Assembly (NCBI GenBank): GCA_018417955.1
Contig: JACTVC010000007.1
Span: forward strand, 1,178,001-1,242,000
Reading direction: 5' to 3'
Length of the DNA stretch: 64,000 nucleotides
DNA from: Laccaria trichodermophora
Lineage: Eukaryota; Basidiomycota; Agaricomycetes; Agaricales; Hydnangiaceae
In this document: piece after piece, positions 45,482 through 55,291 of the stretch
Numbering within the stretch: the stretch's first letter is position 1
How the letters are laid out: each line of letters opens with the position of its first letter
The notes under the pieces: model-generated
Told to the model about the DNA's origin: nothing
Databases searched by the model: none
What the model saw: the letters and a program-made list of their open reading frames with translations, nothing else
Program-made: the position numbers and the translations under genes

Positions 45482-46727
45482 ATGGCTGTCACTCTTGCAG
45501 ACCTTCAAGGTGCTAGCAAGACAATTGGTAAGTTTAATTGCATCTATCAGATATTTTTTTAAAAATTTAATCTCAAGGTGGATTTGCACGTGGCAATGCT
45601 GTTGGGAATACCTACGGCTTTGGTGATGATCCCATCGTCGATCTGCCTGCATTACAACAGAAAGGCAAGGTCATGGTTTATATTTCCAGCAATGACCCAT
45701 CTACTGTTGTGCCTACTGAAACACCTCCATCCTTTCAAAAAATGGTGGCAGTCACTCATATGTCTAAACCTCTTTTTGATGGTCTTGGAAAAAAATGGCC
45801 TACCATCAAGAATTCTGGTAAGTTGTATTATCTTAATTCATACACATATTCTGACATTATTGGTTGGAATAGAATATACTATTTTTGTTTATGACATTAT
45901 CTGGACTCTTTTGGGCTCTTTTGAAGAGATTACTTCTGTTGATGGAGATGAAGAGATCACCTGGCACACAGAAAATAACAAGCCAGTCCTTCAAATTCTT
46001 TTGGTAATTATTTTTATTTTACTTGCTGATTAGTCATTCAATAATTCCACAGAGCAACTTCGCTTTACCAAGTGTCTCATCTACTACTGTTGTTGTCTCT
46101 GCTGCTAGTGCTGGTCTTCCTATTCCTGCTACCACTAGCCAATCTGTTCCTGTCACCTCTGCCTCTGCTCAGCTCCCAGGTGTTCGATTTCACTTCACCC
46201 AAGAGCAAACTGCAATGGCAGATGCTCTTGAGATTCCAGTAGCCTTATGCCGTACTGGTAATGCTCTAAAACTTCAGGAGCATTACACTCGATACCTTGC
46301 TCTTCTTGAGGCTGAGAAGAAATTCAAGAAGATGCAGAAGGATGGGACTTGGCCAGGTGGACTTAGACTGCCCGCCAGTAGAGACATTCCAAATCTCTTC
46401 ATTGGCAAATTCACTTGGCATGACTTTTGGACCAAGACTTTTCCTCATGTAGCAGAGTATCCAGAGATGGTAAAGTGGCTGAGTGATGAAGAGGAATGTA
46501 TGGAGACGGAAGAGTTGTTTGGGGTGAAGTTGAAGGCATATCACTTTGCAGAGCTTCTTGCATGGGTGCAGAATGGAGGATCATTGGTTAAGCCAAAGAA
46601 AGGAGCAGCAAAGGATGCATCTGCGGCAACTTCTAGCACATCCAAGAAAGCATCTACATCAAAGAAGCCTGCTGGATCTGCTAAGAAGGTGGCCACTTCC
46701 AAGAGTGGATCTTCCAAGCGCAAATAG
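45482..46727 (+). CDS. Unknown four-exon protein with basic C-terminus, intact
   Basis: Exons from MAVTLADLQGASKTIG (45482), through GFARGNAVGNTYGFGDDP to GKKWPTIKNS, then EITSVDGDEEITWHTENNKP, then SNFALPSVSS to the stop at 46727, all joined in frame by consensus GT-AG introns. A Ser/Thr/Ala-rich linker follows, then a folded-looking segment (HFTQEQTAMADALEIP, LQEHYTRYLALLEAEKKFKK, LFIGKFTWHDFWTKTFPHV, AYHFAELLAWVQNGG) and a Lys/Ser tail KKASTSKKPAGSAKKVATSK. No family recognised; the tail suggests nuclear location or nucleic-acid contact. One of the few intact-looking genes in the E1 interior. Confidence 0.6.
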
Positions 46728-46800
46728 TAAGTATGCTAACCTTGACAGGTCTTATCTTTGTACTACCATCTGTGTATTTCTCATGACTTTCATTTGTGCA

Positions 46801-47291
46801 GTAGTTTGAATCTTTTTGGTCTTTTGGGTGCACTGGTTCTTTCCTATTATCTGGATGGTCTTGCTGGCAACTTGAGCTTTTTGGTCTACATGATTGCTCT
46901 CACTGGACTGAGTTCTCAGTTAGCTCTGCTTTTGTGGATGACATTCTTGATTCCACATGTCTTAGCAAGCCCACAGTCTGCTCCATTCCCAGACATAAGC
47001 TTTCAAGACTTTAGTGATGTCATTATCAACAACTTTGGTGAAAAAATGTCTCTGCCAACAGTTTTCATGATGTTGCTGTCAATGACCAACAATACAGAGC
47101 TTCTCTCTCTCCATTTTAAACAAAACCCTGGACCTAAGGCAACATCATGGATTAAGTGTTTAGCACATGCAATTATTGAACAACTTGGTGACAATGATGC
47201 AGAAACTCTATTCTCAGAACATGAGCTATCCATGTTTAAAAATGCAACTGCTAGAGAGAGTAATGTTTCATCATTGGATGACTTTCTGTAA
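46801..47291 (+). CDS. Hypothetical frame after 46.7 kb, doubtful
   Basis: Open frame with a hydrophobic N-terminal stretch (LFGLLGALVLSYYLDG, ALTGLSSQLALLLWMTF) and a polar C-terminal half ending ESNVSSLDDFL. It could be a small membrane protein or a decayed exon read in a chance frame. No domain recognised. It ends 14 bp before a MITE. Confidence 0.25.
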
Positions 47292-47304
47292 GGTTTTTCA
47301 TTTA

Positions 47305-47768
47305 CAGCTGTTTGCATAAAGGTTGGCGGTTCCCGATCTGGGAAGTTTGGAAACAAACAAAGTAAAGTAGACCCTAGCATAGGGTTTAGCGCATTTTAGC
47401 CATCCTGCAGCCGTCCACGACCTTCTGCAGCACAATGCCATACTGGAAGACGTCTAAAAACATCAAAATTGCATCTCTACAAAGATGATATCATCTTAAA
47501 GCTGGCTAGTAACAGACAACACAAGAATTCATAATGGGGTGGAGATTCATTAGGGACATAGGCAGAGCATGAGTTTTTGCAGTTTTTTCTGTATTTTGTG
47601 GGTGGATTTATGCATCTCAGGTTTGTTTACATAGAAAACATAGAAACAATGGGACAACAAGGGAGGCATGAGAGGAACAGAGACTAAACCCTATGCTAGG
47701 GTCTATTTTACTTTGTTTATTTCCAAACTTCCCAGATCGGGAACTGCCAACCTTTTTGCAAACAGCTG
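47305..47768. mobile_element. 464-bp MITE with ~86-bp TIRs and TA flanks
   Basis: Left end CAGCTGTTTGCATAAAGG and reversed right end CAGCTGTTTGCAAAAAGG extend as near-identical inverted repeats for about 86 bp, through GTTCCCGATCTGGGAAG to CTAGCATAGGGTTTAG. TA dinucleotides lie at 47303-47304 and 47769-47770, as expected for a Tc1/mariner-type target. The middle (47395-47685) is non-coding. Confidence 0.78.
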
Positions 47769-47904
47769 TAATATATCCAATTTCAAATCGTTGTCAGAGA
47801 TTGAACAATAATTTATCATAATAATCTATTGTGATGATTAAACCATAAGCTTGCAAGATAGATGAGATTAGATTAATAACAGACCCATCTCCATTCTCCC
47901 CGGT

Positions 47905-48400
47905 ATGAATCTCGAGGAAGCCTTTCTGCTGCAACAATTGGGGGAGGAACTGGATGATGAGGAAGACAACAATTTGCTTGAAGCCACCAGTGCTGTGGCT
48001 ATGGCTATTCTTAGTGGCATTGAACTGGCACGGCAGCTTCGGAGTGAACAGCGCCATCCAAGCCGTTTGTATCTGGGTCGGGCCCAATTTCGAATCAACC
48101 CTCAAGTTGGAACTCCATGGCAGGTTCTCTTCTGGCTTTCAACACCCATTTCACAAAGTGATATGGATCATGGTGGTGACCCACGACCTGGTGCGCGTTC
48201 TTTAGATGCACCAGGTGCACTTGGATTGGTCCTTCATTACCTCAACTCCACTATGCACGAGATCAGCCTACAACAAATCTTTGCTCTCATTCCATCCACA
48301 GTCTCACACTACATCAATTTCTCCCTTCCTGTCCTTCTCGCCACTCTTTGCAATATGGAAGATGCGAAAATCAAATGGTTCAGCCACTTGGAACAATTCA
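47905..48400 (+). pseudogene. PIF/Harbinger-type transposase, N-terminal fragment
   Basis: Open frame MNLEEAFLLQQLGEELDDEED followed by ARSLDAPGALGLVLHYLNST and EISLQQIFALIPSTVSHYI, the helix-turn-helix-like region that precedes the DDE nuclease in fungal PIF/Harbinger transposases, then LLATLCNMEDAKIKW. The reading breaks at HLEQFNQ, where a small inverted-repeat element starts, and the catalytic D-D-E part is missing. It is therefore a truncated relic. Family recognition is from memory of the LDAxGALGLVLHYLNST signature. Confidence 0.75.
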
Positions 48401-48643
48401 ACCAAAGTACCTTTCATCCTGTCCACTTTCACATTAATAGCTATGAAACATAGTCAACTTTGATACATTCATGTGGGGGTATCACTGAGGGATTGACATA
48501 ACATCACCAGTTTTTGACATCATGACCAACTTGGCTTTTGATGATGGGCTGATCCATCCTTGGAGGTGTCTTCAAAGCTGACTATGTTTCAGACAGGCCA
48601 GTAGCTATTAATGTGAAAGTGGACAGGATGAAAGGTAATTTGG
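48401..48643. mobile_element. Small inverted-repeat element (MITE)
   Basis: Starts ACCAAAGTACCTTTCATCC and ends with its near reverse complement (reversed: ACCAAATTACCTTTCATCC); inverted match extends ~40 bp and, with a gap, to GAAACATAGTC. It truncates the PIF/Harbinger frame. Target duplication unclear. A weaker related pair lies at 48720-48770. Confidence 0.6.
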
Positions 48644-48792
48644 TCATAATGTCAAAAAACTGGAGATGTCATGTCAATTTTTCAGCCATATCCCCACAGA
48701 ACTGATAATTATGTTTTATGATAGGACAGTAGGTATCAATATGAAAGGCTTAGAATGGCCTGTCCTGATGTGCAAGACAACTTGTGCATGAT

Positions 48793-48917
48793 GTCAAGGT
48801 CTTAGTGATGCCCTACATATTCCTGCCAGATTCCGGTCATTCCGGTGGATTCTGGTGCCATTCCAGTGGAGTTTACCAGCCAAAATTTCACTCCAGCCAC
48901 GGAATATTGATATTCAG
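48793..48917 (-). repeat. Terminal fragment of an M element
   Basis: AGGTCTTAGTGATGCCC followed by CTACATATTCCTGCC and GGAATATTGATATT, the reverse of the right end of M3, cut off at the E1 arm minisatellite. Confidence 0.65.
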
Positions 48918-48919
48918 GG

Positions 48920-51268
48920 AACATTTGTAGTCCAAAAAGCGCACACTACAGACAGTGTAATGAAAAAGGCAGACACTACAAACCTTTGTAGTCTAAAAAG
49001 CACACACTACAAACATTGTAATGAAAAAAGCGGACACTACAAACTTTTGTAGTCTAAAAAGCGCACACTACAAACATTGTAATGAAAAAAGCGGACACTA
49101 CAAACTTTTGTAGTCTAAAAAGCACACACTACAAGCATTGTAATGAAAAAAGCGGACACTACAAACTTTTGTAGTCTAAAAAGCGGACACTACAAATATT
49201 TGTTGTCCAAAAAGCGGACACTACAAACTTTTGTAGTGAAAAAGCGGACAGTACAAACCAAACTGATATTATGTAATGACTTTCCCAATTAGGAAATATG
49301 CGAACATGGTCATAAACAATGACAACACTAAGCTAGCCACTAACTCCAGTGGCCCAAAGAGTGTGGGAAACAGTTCCCAACCTAAATGTGCACTGTGCCT
49401 GACATTAGGTGTGGCAGAAAAAAGTGTAACGCTTTTCCGACTTAGGAAATGGCCCAATTAGGAAATAGTGCGGACATCGTCCTGAACAGTGACAACACCA
49501 AGTTAGGCACTAACTCCAGTGGCCCAAAGAGCGTGGGAAATAGTTCCTGACCTAAATGCGCAGTGTGCCTGACATTAGATATGGCAGAAAAAAGTGTAAC
49601 GCTTTTCCCAATTAGGAAATAGTGCAGACATCGTCATGAACAGTGACAACACTAAGCTAGCCACTAACTCCAGTGGCCCAAAGAGCGTGGGAAACAGTTC
49701 CCAACCTAACTGCACACTGTGCCTGACATTAGGTGTGGCAGAAAAAAGTGTAACGCTTTTCCCAATTAGGAAATGGCCCAATTAGGAAATAGTGCGTACA
49801 TCAAAGTGGACACTACAAAATTTTAGCATCACTTTGGTCAAAGCTATTGGTAAATATATGTAAACAAACTTCGAAATGAGGGTTTTCTGACTTCCTCTGC
49901 TTAAATAAAAATAAATTATTGTTCCTGATACCATGGTATGGTATGAGGATGCATGGTATGGTGTGGTATAGTATGGTATGGTGTGGTATGGTATGGTATG
50001 GTGTATGGTATGGTATGGTATGGTATGGGAGTGCAATACCATGGTATGGTATGAGGGTACATGGTATGGTATGAGGGTGCATGGTATGGTATGAGGGTGC
50101 ATGGTATGGTATGAGGGTACATGGTATGGTATAGGAGTGCAATACCATGGTATAGGAGTGCCATACCATGGTATGGTATGAGGGTGCATGGTATGGTATG
50201 AGGGTGCATGGTATGGCATGAGGGTGCAATACCATGGTATGGTATGGTATGGTATGAGGGTGCAATACCATGGTATGGTATGGTATGGTATGAGAGTGCA
50301 ATACCATGGTATGATATTTTGATAATGAAGACTCTTAGGACAACAAGACTTGATTCTATTTCCAATTAACAAGACTTTGGATTGGACAGATTCACTCAGC
50401 TTCAATAAATTGGACCAAATATTATGACAAAAAAGACTTTGGCCAAACACTCAGGACAACAATACCTGATTCCATCATATGTACTTTTTAAGAAAATTGC
50501 TGTTGTTGGCCATACTATATGTAGATGCTATGTAAGTAGGTAGGACTGCCTGATTGGCCCTACTGGGCAAAATATATTTGACCTATTATTGGGAGGATTC
50601 ATATTAATGGCTTTTTAGAAATGAAAAAACCCTCAATTGAACTGATTTCCAAAGGTTGGAGTTGACTTATCTAGCCTCCACTTGGAGTTGGAAATCTTAG
50701 AAAAAACCTGAAGAACCTTTCCACTTTTCTTTGCTTCTCAATGACCACTTCATCCCAATAGATGTGGTATTGTTTGATTTGGATGAATATTGTTCAAATA
50801 GAAAGGACTGGGAAAGACATGTATCATTAAATGGCTTTGGATGCATGAGAAAAGCTGGGATAAAGCCTATTTAAATTCATTTTCAATAGATGGTTTGGAC
50901 TATCTAGCCTCAATTTGTAGTTCAATATCTCAAGAAAAACATGGAGAACCACCCCACAAAAAATGGTACCCAATGGACCAGTATTGCAGCCTGCAGAATT
51001 TATTTATTTATTTTGGAAAAGGACCCCAGACACCCTGTGACAGCTTTGGTATGATGGTATCATACCATCTGGTATGGTATAATATGACATGGTATGGTAT
51101 GGTAACTTGGTATTGGTATGAGTGGGATATGGTATGAGTTTTCCATTCCATGGTACCATGGTATTGGTATGGTGCTCACATACCACTCTGGAATGGGTAC
51201 CCTTGAGGTACCCTTAAATCAAAGAATTCATATACCTCGGGGGTACCCTAAAATGGGTGACTGAAGTG
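48920..51268 (-). repeat. Right inverted arm of E1
   Basis: Reverse complement of the left arm with the same order: CACTTCAG terminus at 51268, ATGGTATGG runs, AT-rich DNA, the AACTCCAGTGGCCCAAAGAG unit (three copies here, two on the left; 49330-49790), and the AAAAGCGGACACTACAAA minisatellite (48920-49258). Simple-repeat parts are longer than on the left. Confidence 0.75.
49930..50315. repeat. (ATGGT)n-type microsatellite in E1 right arm
   Basis: Dense GGTATGGTATG runs broken by GAGGGTGC and CCATGGTAT palindromes. Three frames stay open through it, giving false Tyr/His/Thr/Ile/Pro-repeat proteins on the minus strand; not a gene. Confidence 0.85.
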
Positions 51269-52155
51269 GAAAAGGTATACACATGGTTTTAACTGTTATT
51301 GACAATGTTGGAGTAATGTTTACATGGTCTGTGCACATTTCCAAATATGGTAATTAGTGCAAATATAACCAGAAAAACAGAAAAACAGAAGAGAGATGAT
51401 GTTAACCATTGTTGACAATGTTGGGGTACTGTTTACATGTCTGTGCACATTTCCAAATAGCTGTTGTCAGGCTCAGGGTACATATCCAAAAAAGGAAATT
51501 TAAGTATTTCTAGTAAAAGAATAGCAGAAAATTCACAAAAAAATAGAGTTGGTATAGTGTATACAATATAAGGCACTGCCTTCAGGGTCCATGTCAGGGT
51601 CATTTATCTATTTATATATACCCACAAAAAGAAATATGATCTTGTATGACCAAAAAGTCAAGAAATTCAAGATAACGAGGATTCTGCTTGTCAGGGTTCA
51701 TTCAATGGGATGTCAGGATGATGGTCACATGACCAATTACCAAAAATGGTCAAAACAAAAGTTGTAGCCCTGCACTGTAGCTTCCCAAATCGGGTTAAAT
51801 TGTGTTCTGAAGTGCTCCCATTGTGGAGATATAAGGTAAAAGATTTTCAAAAGTGTTGCGTTTTTTTTTGTTTTTTGTATTTTTCTCCATGAAAACAACA
51901 CCAAACAATATGATTTCAACACATTTACAAAGCTGAGAGAAAGGGCTACAACTATTGTATTGTGGGAAATTTGACCCAAAAAGGAAGGTGCATACCCTAA
52001 AATGGATAATAACACTGATAGACTACAAAAGTCAGTTTATATACACACATTTGTATTTACAAGCACTTATACATGTCCCTTCTGTCAGAAAATCTGGTGG
52101 AATCCAGTGGAATGGACCCATTCCTGCAGGAATATGTAGGGGATCAAAAAGTACA
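51269..52155 (-). mobile_element. M4: truncated M element
   Basis: Reverse-oriented M sequence that begins abruptly at the E1 terminus (GAAAAGGTATACACATGG, mid-element in M1) and runs to the TGTAC terminus (reversed, GTACA at 52151-52155), including the GGTCACATGACC module. Non-coding. Confidence 0.7.
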
Positions 52156-52264
52156 GATGATGTCAAAAACTAATGCTGCAGCACTGGCAATACAATGGCA
52201 ATCCTTCAACCTCATCCCCCAACATAGATAGGTCCAAGGACACCATAAACTACATGTCAACTAC

Positions 52265-52790
52265 ATACTTTTTTAAATGAAAAAGCAGACACTACAAACT
52301 TTTCTAATGAAAAAGTGGACACTACAAACTTTTGTAGTCTCAAAAAGCAGATACTACAAACCTTTCTAATGAAAAAGCACACACTACAAATTTTTGTAGT
52401 CTCAAAAAGCAGATGCTACAAACTTTCCTAATGAAAAAGCATGCACTACAAACTTTTCTAATGAAAAAGCGCACACTACAAACTTTTGTAGTCTCAAAAA
52501 GCAGACAATACAAACTTTTCTAATGAAAAAGTGCATGCTACAAACTTTTGTAATGACAAAAAGTGGACACTACAAACTTTGTAGTCTAAGTCCAAGCTTT
52601 TGTAGTCTGGGTCTGACTTTTATAGTCTATCAGTAAACTTGGTAGTCTATAAACTTTTGTAGTCTTTTGTATGTATCAGTAAACTCTGTAGTCTAAGTTT
52701 GACTTTTGTAGTCTTTTATAGTGTATCAGTAAACTATGTAGTCTAAGTCCGACTTTTTTGTAGTCTATTAGTAAACTTGGTAGTCTATAT
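52265..52790. repeat. Minisatellite of AAAAAGCAGACACTACAAAC units
   Basis: Same ~30-bp unit type as in the E1 arms (ACTACAAACTTTTGTAGTCT), here more diverged, outside the proposed E1 boundary. 52156-52264 shows nothing notable. Confidence 0.65.
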
Positions 52791-52794
52791 CTGT

Positions 52795-53575
52795 AGGGCA
52801 TGCACCTTCCTTTTTTGGTCATTTTTCCCATGATACAATAATTGTAGCCCTTTCTTTTAGCTTTCTAAATATACTGAAATCATGTTATTTGGTTTTGTTT
52901 TCATGGAGAAAAACACAAAAAACAAAAAAAAACGTGACACTTTTGAAATTCCTTAACCTCATATCTCCACAATGGGAGCACTTCAGAACATAATTCAAAC
53001 AGATTCAGGAAGCTACAGTGTAGGGCTACAACTTTCGTTTTTTGACCATCTTTGGTAATTGGTCATGTGACCATCATCCCAACATCCCATTACATAGACC
53101 CTGATAGGTAAAATCATTCTCATCTTTCTTTTCTTCACTTTTAGTCAAACCAGGTCATATTTCCCTTTTGGGATGGACCCTGAAGGCAGTGCCTGATGTT
53201 CTGTACACCATTCATATGTTTTTCCAATTTTTCTGCTATTTTCTAGCTATTTTTGGATATATTTGGAAATGCACCCTGGACCCTGAAAACAACCCCAATG
53301 TCATCACCAACAGTGAGCACCACCCCCATTTTTTTCTGATTTTTTGGCTATTCTCCAGCTATTCTACCATATTTGGCAATGCACCCTGGACCCTGAAAAC
53401 AGTCCCTGATGTCATCACTAACAGTGAGCACCATCCCCCAATCTTTTCTGATTTTTCCACTATTTTATTGCTATTTTTCATTTGGAAAAAGCGCATATTC
53501 CCTTATTTGGAAATGCGCCCTGGACCCTGAAAACAGTGCCCGACGTCATCACCAACAGTGAGCACAACCACTGTA
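52795..53575 (+). mobile_element. M5: diverged M-related repeat
   Basis: Shares the GTAGCCCTTTCT, CTCCACAATGGGAGCACTTC and GGTCATGTGACCATCATCC modules with M1 but has a different tandem unit (about 110 bp, with CCCTGGACCCTGAAAAC) and lacks clear M ends. Non-coding. Confidence 0.55.
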
Positions 53576-53822
53576 AAGCAATGAGTGAAACAGTTGCCAT
53601 GGTGGAATGAAATAAAAGATGAAGTAGTTGCCATGAATGAATGAAATCATTGCCAGGAATGAATGAAATCGTCGCCAGGAATGAATGAAACAGAATGAAT
53701 TATCTTGAATGAAACAGGTGCTGTGAATGAATGAAATGCATTTTCATTCATTCATGGTAGCTGATCAAGTTTTGCCACGGCAGCTGCCATAAATGCATCG
53801 ATGTAGAATGCAGCTACTAGTG
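53576..53822 (-). mobile_element. F3: partial F-family MITE
   Basis: The right end, reversed, starts CACTAGTAGCTGCATTC and continues with GGCAGCTGCC and ATGAATGAATG repeats as in F2; the left terminus is not found. It lies just upstream of the 53961 gene. Confidence 0.65.
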
Positions 53823-55283
53823 GGAATATTTAACACCTAAATTTTTTTCGTTTGGCCATTCCCCTTTGTTCGTCTCGAAGCAGGGGCATCTTCTCGACAG
53901 AAAGGTGAGCCCAGGTTTGCTCCTTTATGGAAGATTGACTTACCTGAACCTCATTTACAGATGCCTAATCTGGGAGCCTTCAAAGGTGGATGTCTGAAAT
54001 TTCTCCAAGAGGAGTTGGCAGATTACACAAAGGCAGTTGTCAACGATCGCGCCAAAGACTTTGCCTTGGATGTTATCCGACAATTCTTCAAGAGGTATCC
54101 CCTGGACTTACCGGAAGATGAGGAACCGACACCAGACATGCTTGCCAAGGTGAACGACGAGGAGCCAGATGAGGAGCTGCAACCACCAAGCAAGGAGGAT
54201 TCGACGCCCAAATGGTACGACACAGAAATGAAGAGCTTCAAGGTGTTACAAGGGCGACTGGCGAATAAAACCGAAGTAAGTCTCATGGTTCAGCTGGTCA
54301 CATGACTGTTGTGCTTCCCAAACTTCAACGCGTTAATCCCCCTTCTTGTTTTTCAGCAAATCAAACACTGGTTGGCTTATCATCACAGTAAACGGAATCC
54401 TACCATGGGGAAGGGCAAGAATGTGCCTCCTGACTCCAATGACCCTGCTGTCATCCTGCTTGCTAAACTCATGGGCAGCAGTCTCACCAAACCTCGAATT
54501 CCAATTGCTTACAACGTGTGGGCCCGTTGCAACAAGGAGACGGTCGACGAGGTCTTCGCCCAGGCAACCAAGACCTTGCCAGCAAAGCAAAAAATGGCTG
54601 AGCGGACGTGTGTCATCAAGAAGTTGTTTGACGAGCTACCGTCAAGTGAGTGCACGAAGTACATCAAGTTGGCTCAGAAGGAAGGCGAAGAGAAGCAGAA
54701 GTTATGGCAGGAAAGGTTGACTGGGCTGCCTTCAACCGATCCAGAGGATTGACAGAGGTAAGTCATTTGTAATCTCTTGTTGCTCTCCTTCGTGCCTTTT
54801 CTGATATTATTTTAGGTGTATTTTGGCGCTTCTGGTCTTTGTCCAGCCCATCTTGGATCTTATATACCAGCACACCAATATGCGCACCACCCTCATGGTG
54901 GGAGGCCCAGAGCCAGCTGATGGTGGTTGCCTCAATATCATCAGGTAAGATATACCTTTTTTCCCTCCCTTGTCAGGAGCACTGACGAGTGGTCTTCTCT
55001 CCTGTAGTATGCATGCGGGCGCTACTAAGGGGCCAGTCCCTATGAACTTTGGCCAGGCAGAGAGAGAGGCAATTCAAGACATCATTACCCCCATCTTTGG
55101 CCACTATCTTAGAAAGTGCTATAGTAAGTTTTTTTTTCTAGATCCATTGGTTATCAATTTCTAAGAAACCTTTGTAGCTAGGTCCAAGTGCCATTCTCAG
55201 GCTCTATCAGCGAACCCCCTTCTCAGTCATCTCAGCGGCAACAATGTGGCAGTGCATGGAGCGGATTGGGAGATGAAGGATCC

Positions 55284-55291
55284 CTCTCCTG
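55284..55291. repeat. Left hAT target-site duplication (CTCTCCTG)
   Basis: Exact 8-bp repeat of 58767-58774, directly outside the TAGGGACTG terminus. Confidence 0.95.

Larger units (their letters stand above)
33811..51268. mobile_element. E1: putative 17.5-kb element with long complex inverted ends
   Basis: Left end CACTTCAGTCACCC and right end (reversed) CACTTCAGTCACCC face each other. Each is followed by the same >2-kb series: GGTACC-rich start, ATACCATGGTAT runs, a ~165-bp unit containing AACTCCAGTGGCCCAAAGAG, and a TTTGTAGTGTCCGC minisatellite. The first eight bases equal the TIR start of element A. Between the ends lie unknown genes, M3, MITEs and a PIF/Harbinger remnant, but no transposase of its own. 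No target duplication is found (GCATGGG versus GAAAAGG), so ends may come from different copies or have been rearranged. Confidence 0.5.

Noticed and set aside
49782..50450. Minus-strand frames of >140 codons rich in Tyr-His-Thr-Ile-Pro
   Set aside because: They are translations of the ATGGT microsatellite, open in three frames at once.
33811..51268. Interpretation of E1 as a Starship-type giant element
   Set aside because: No tyrosine-recombinase (DUF3435-like) gene at an end, and ends are long inverted repeats.
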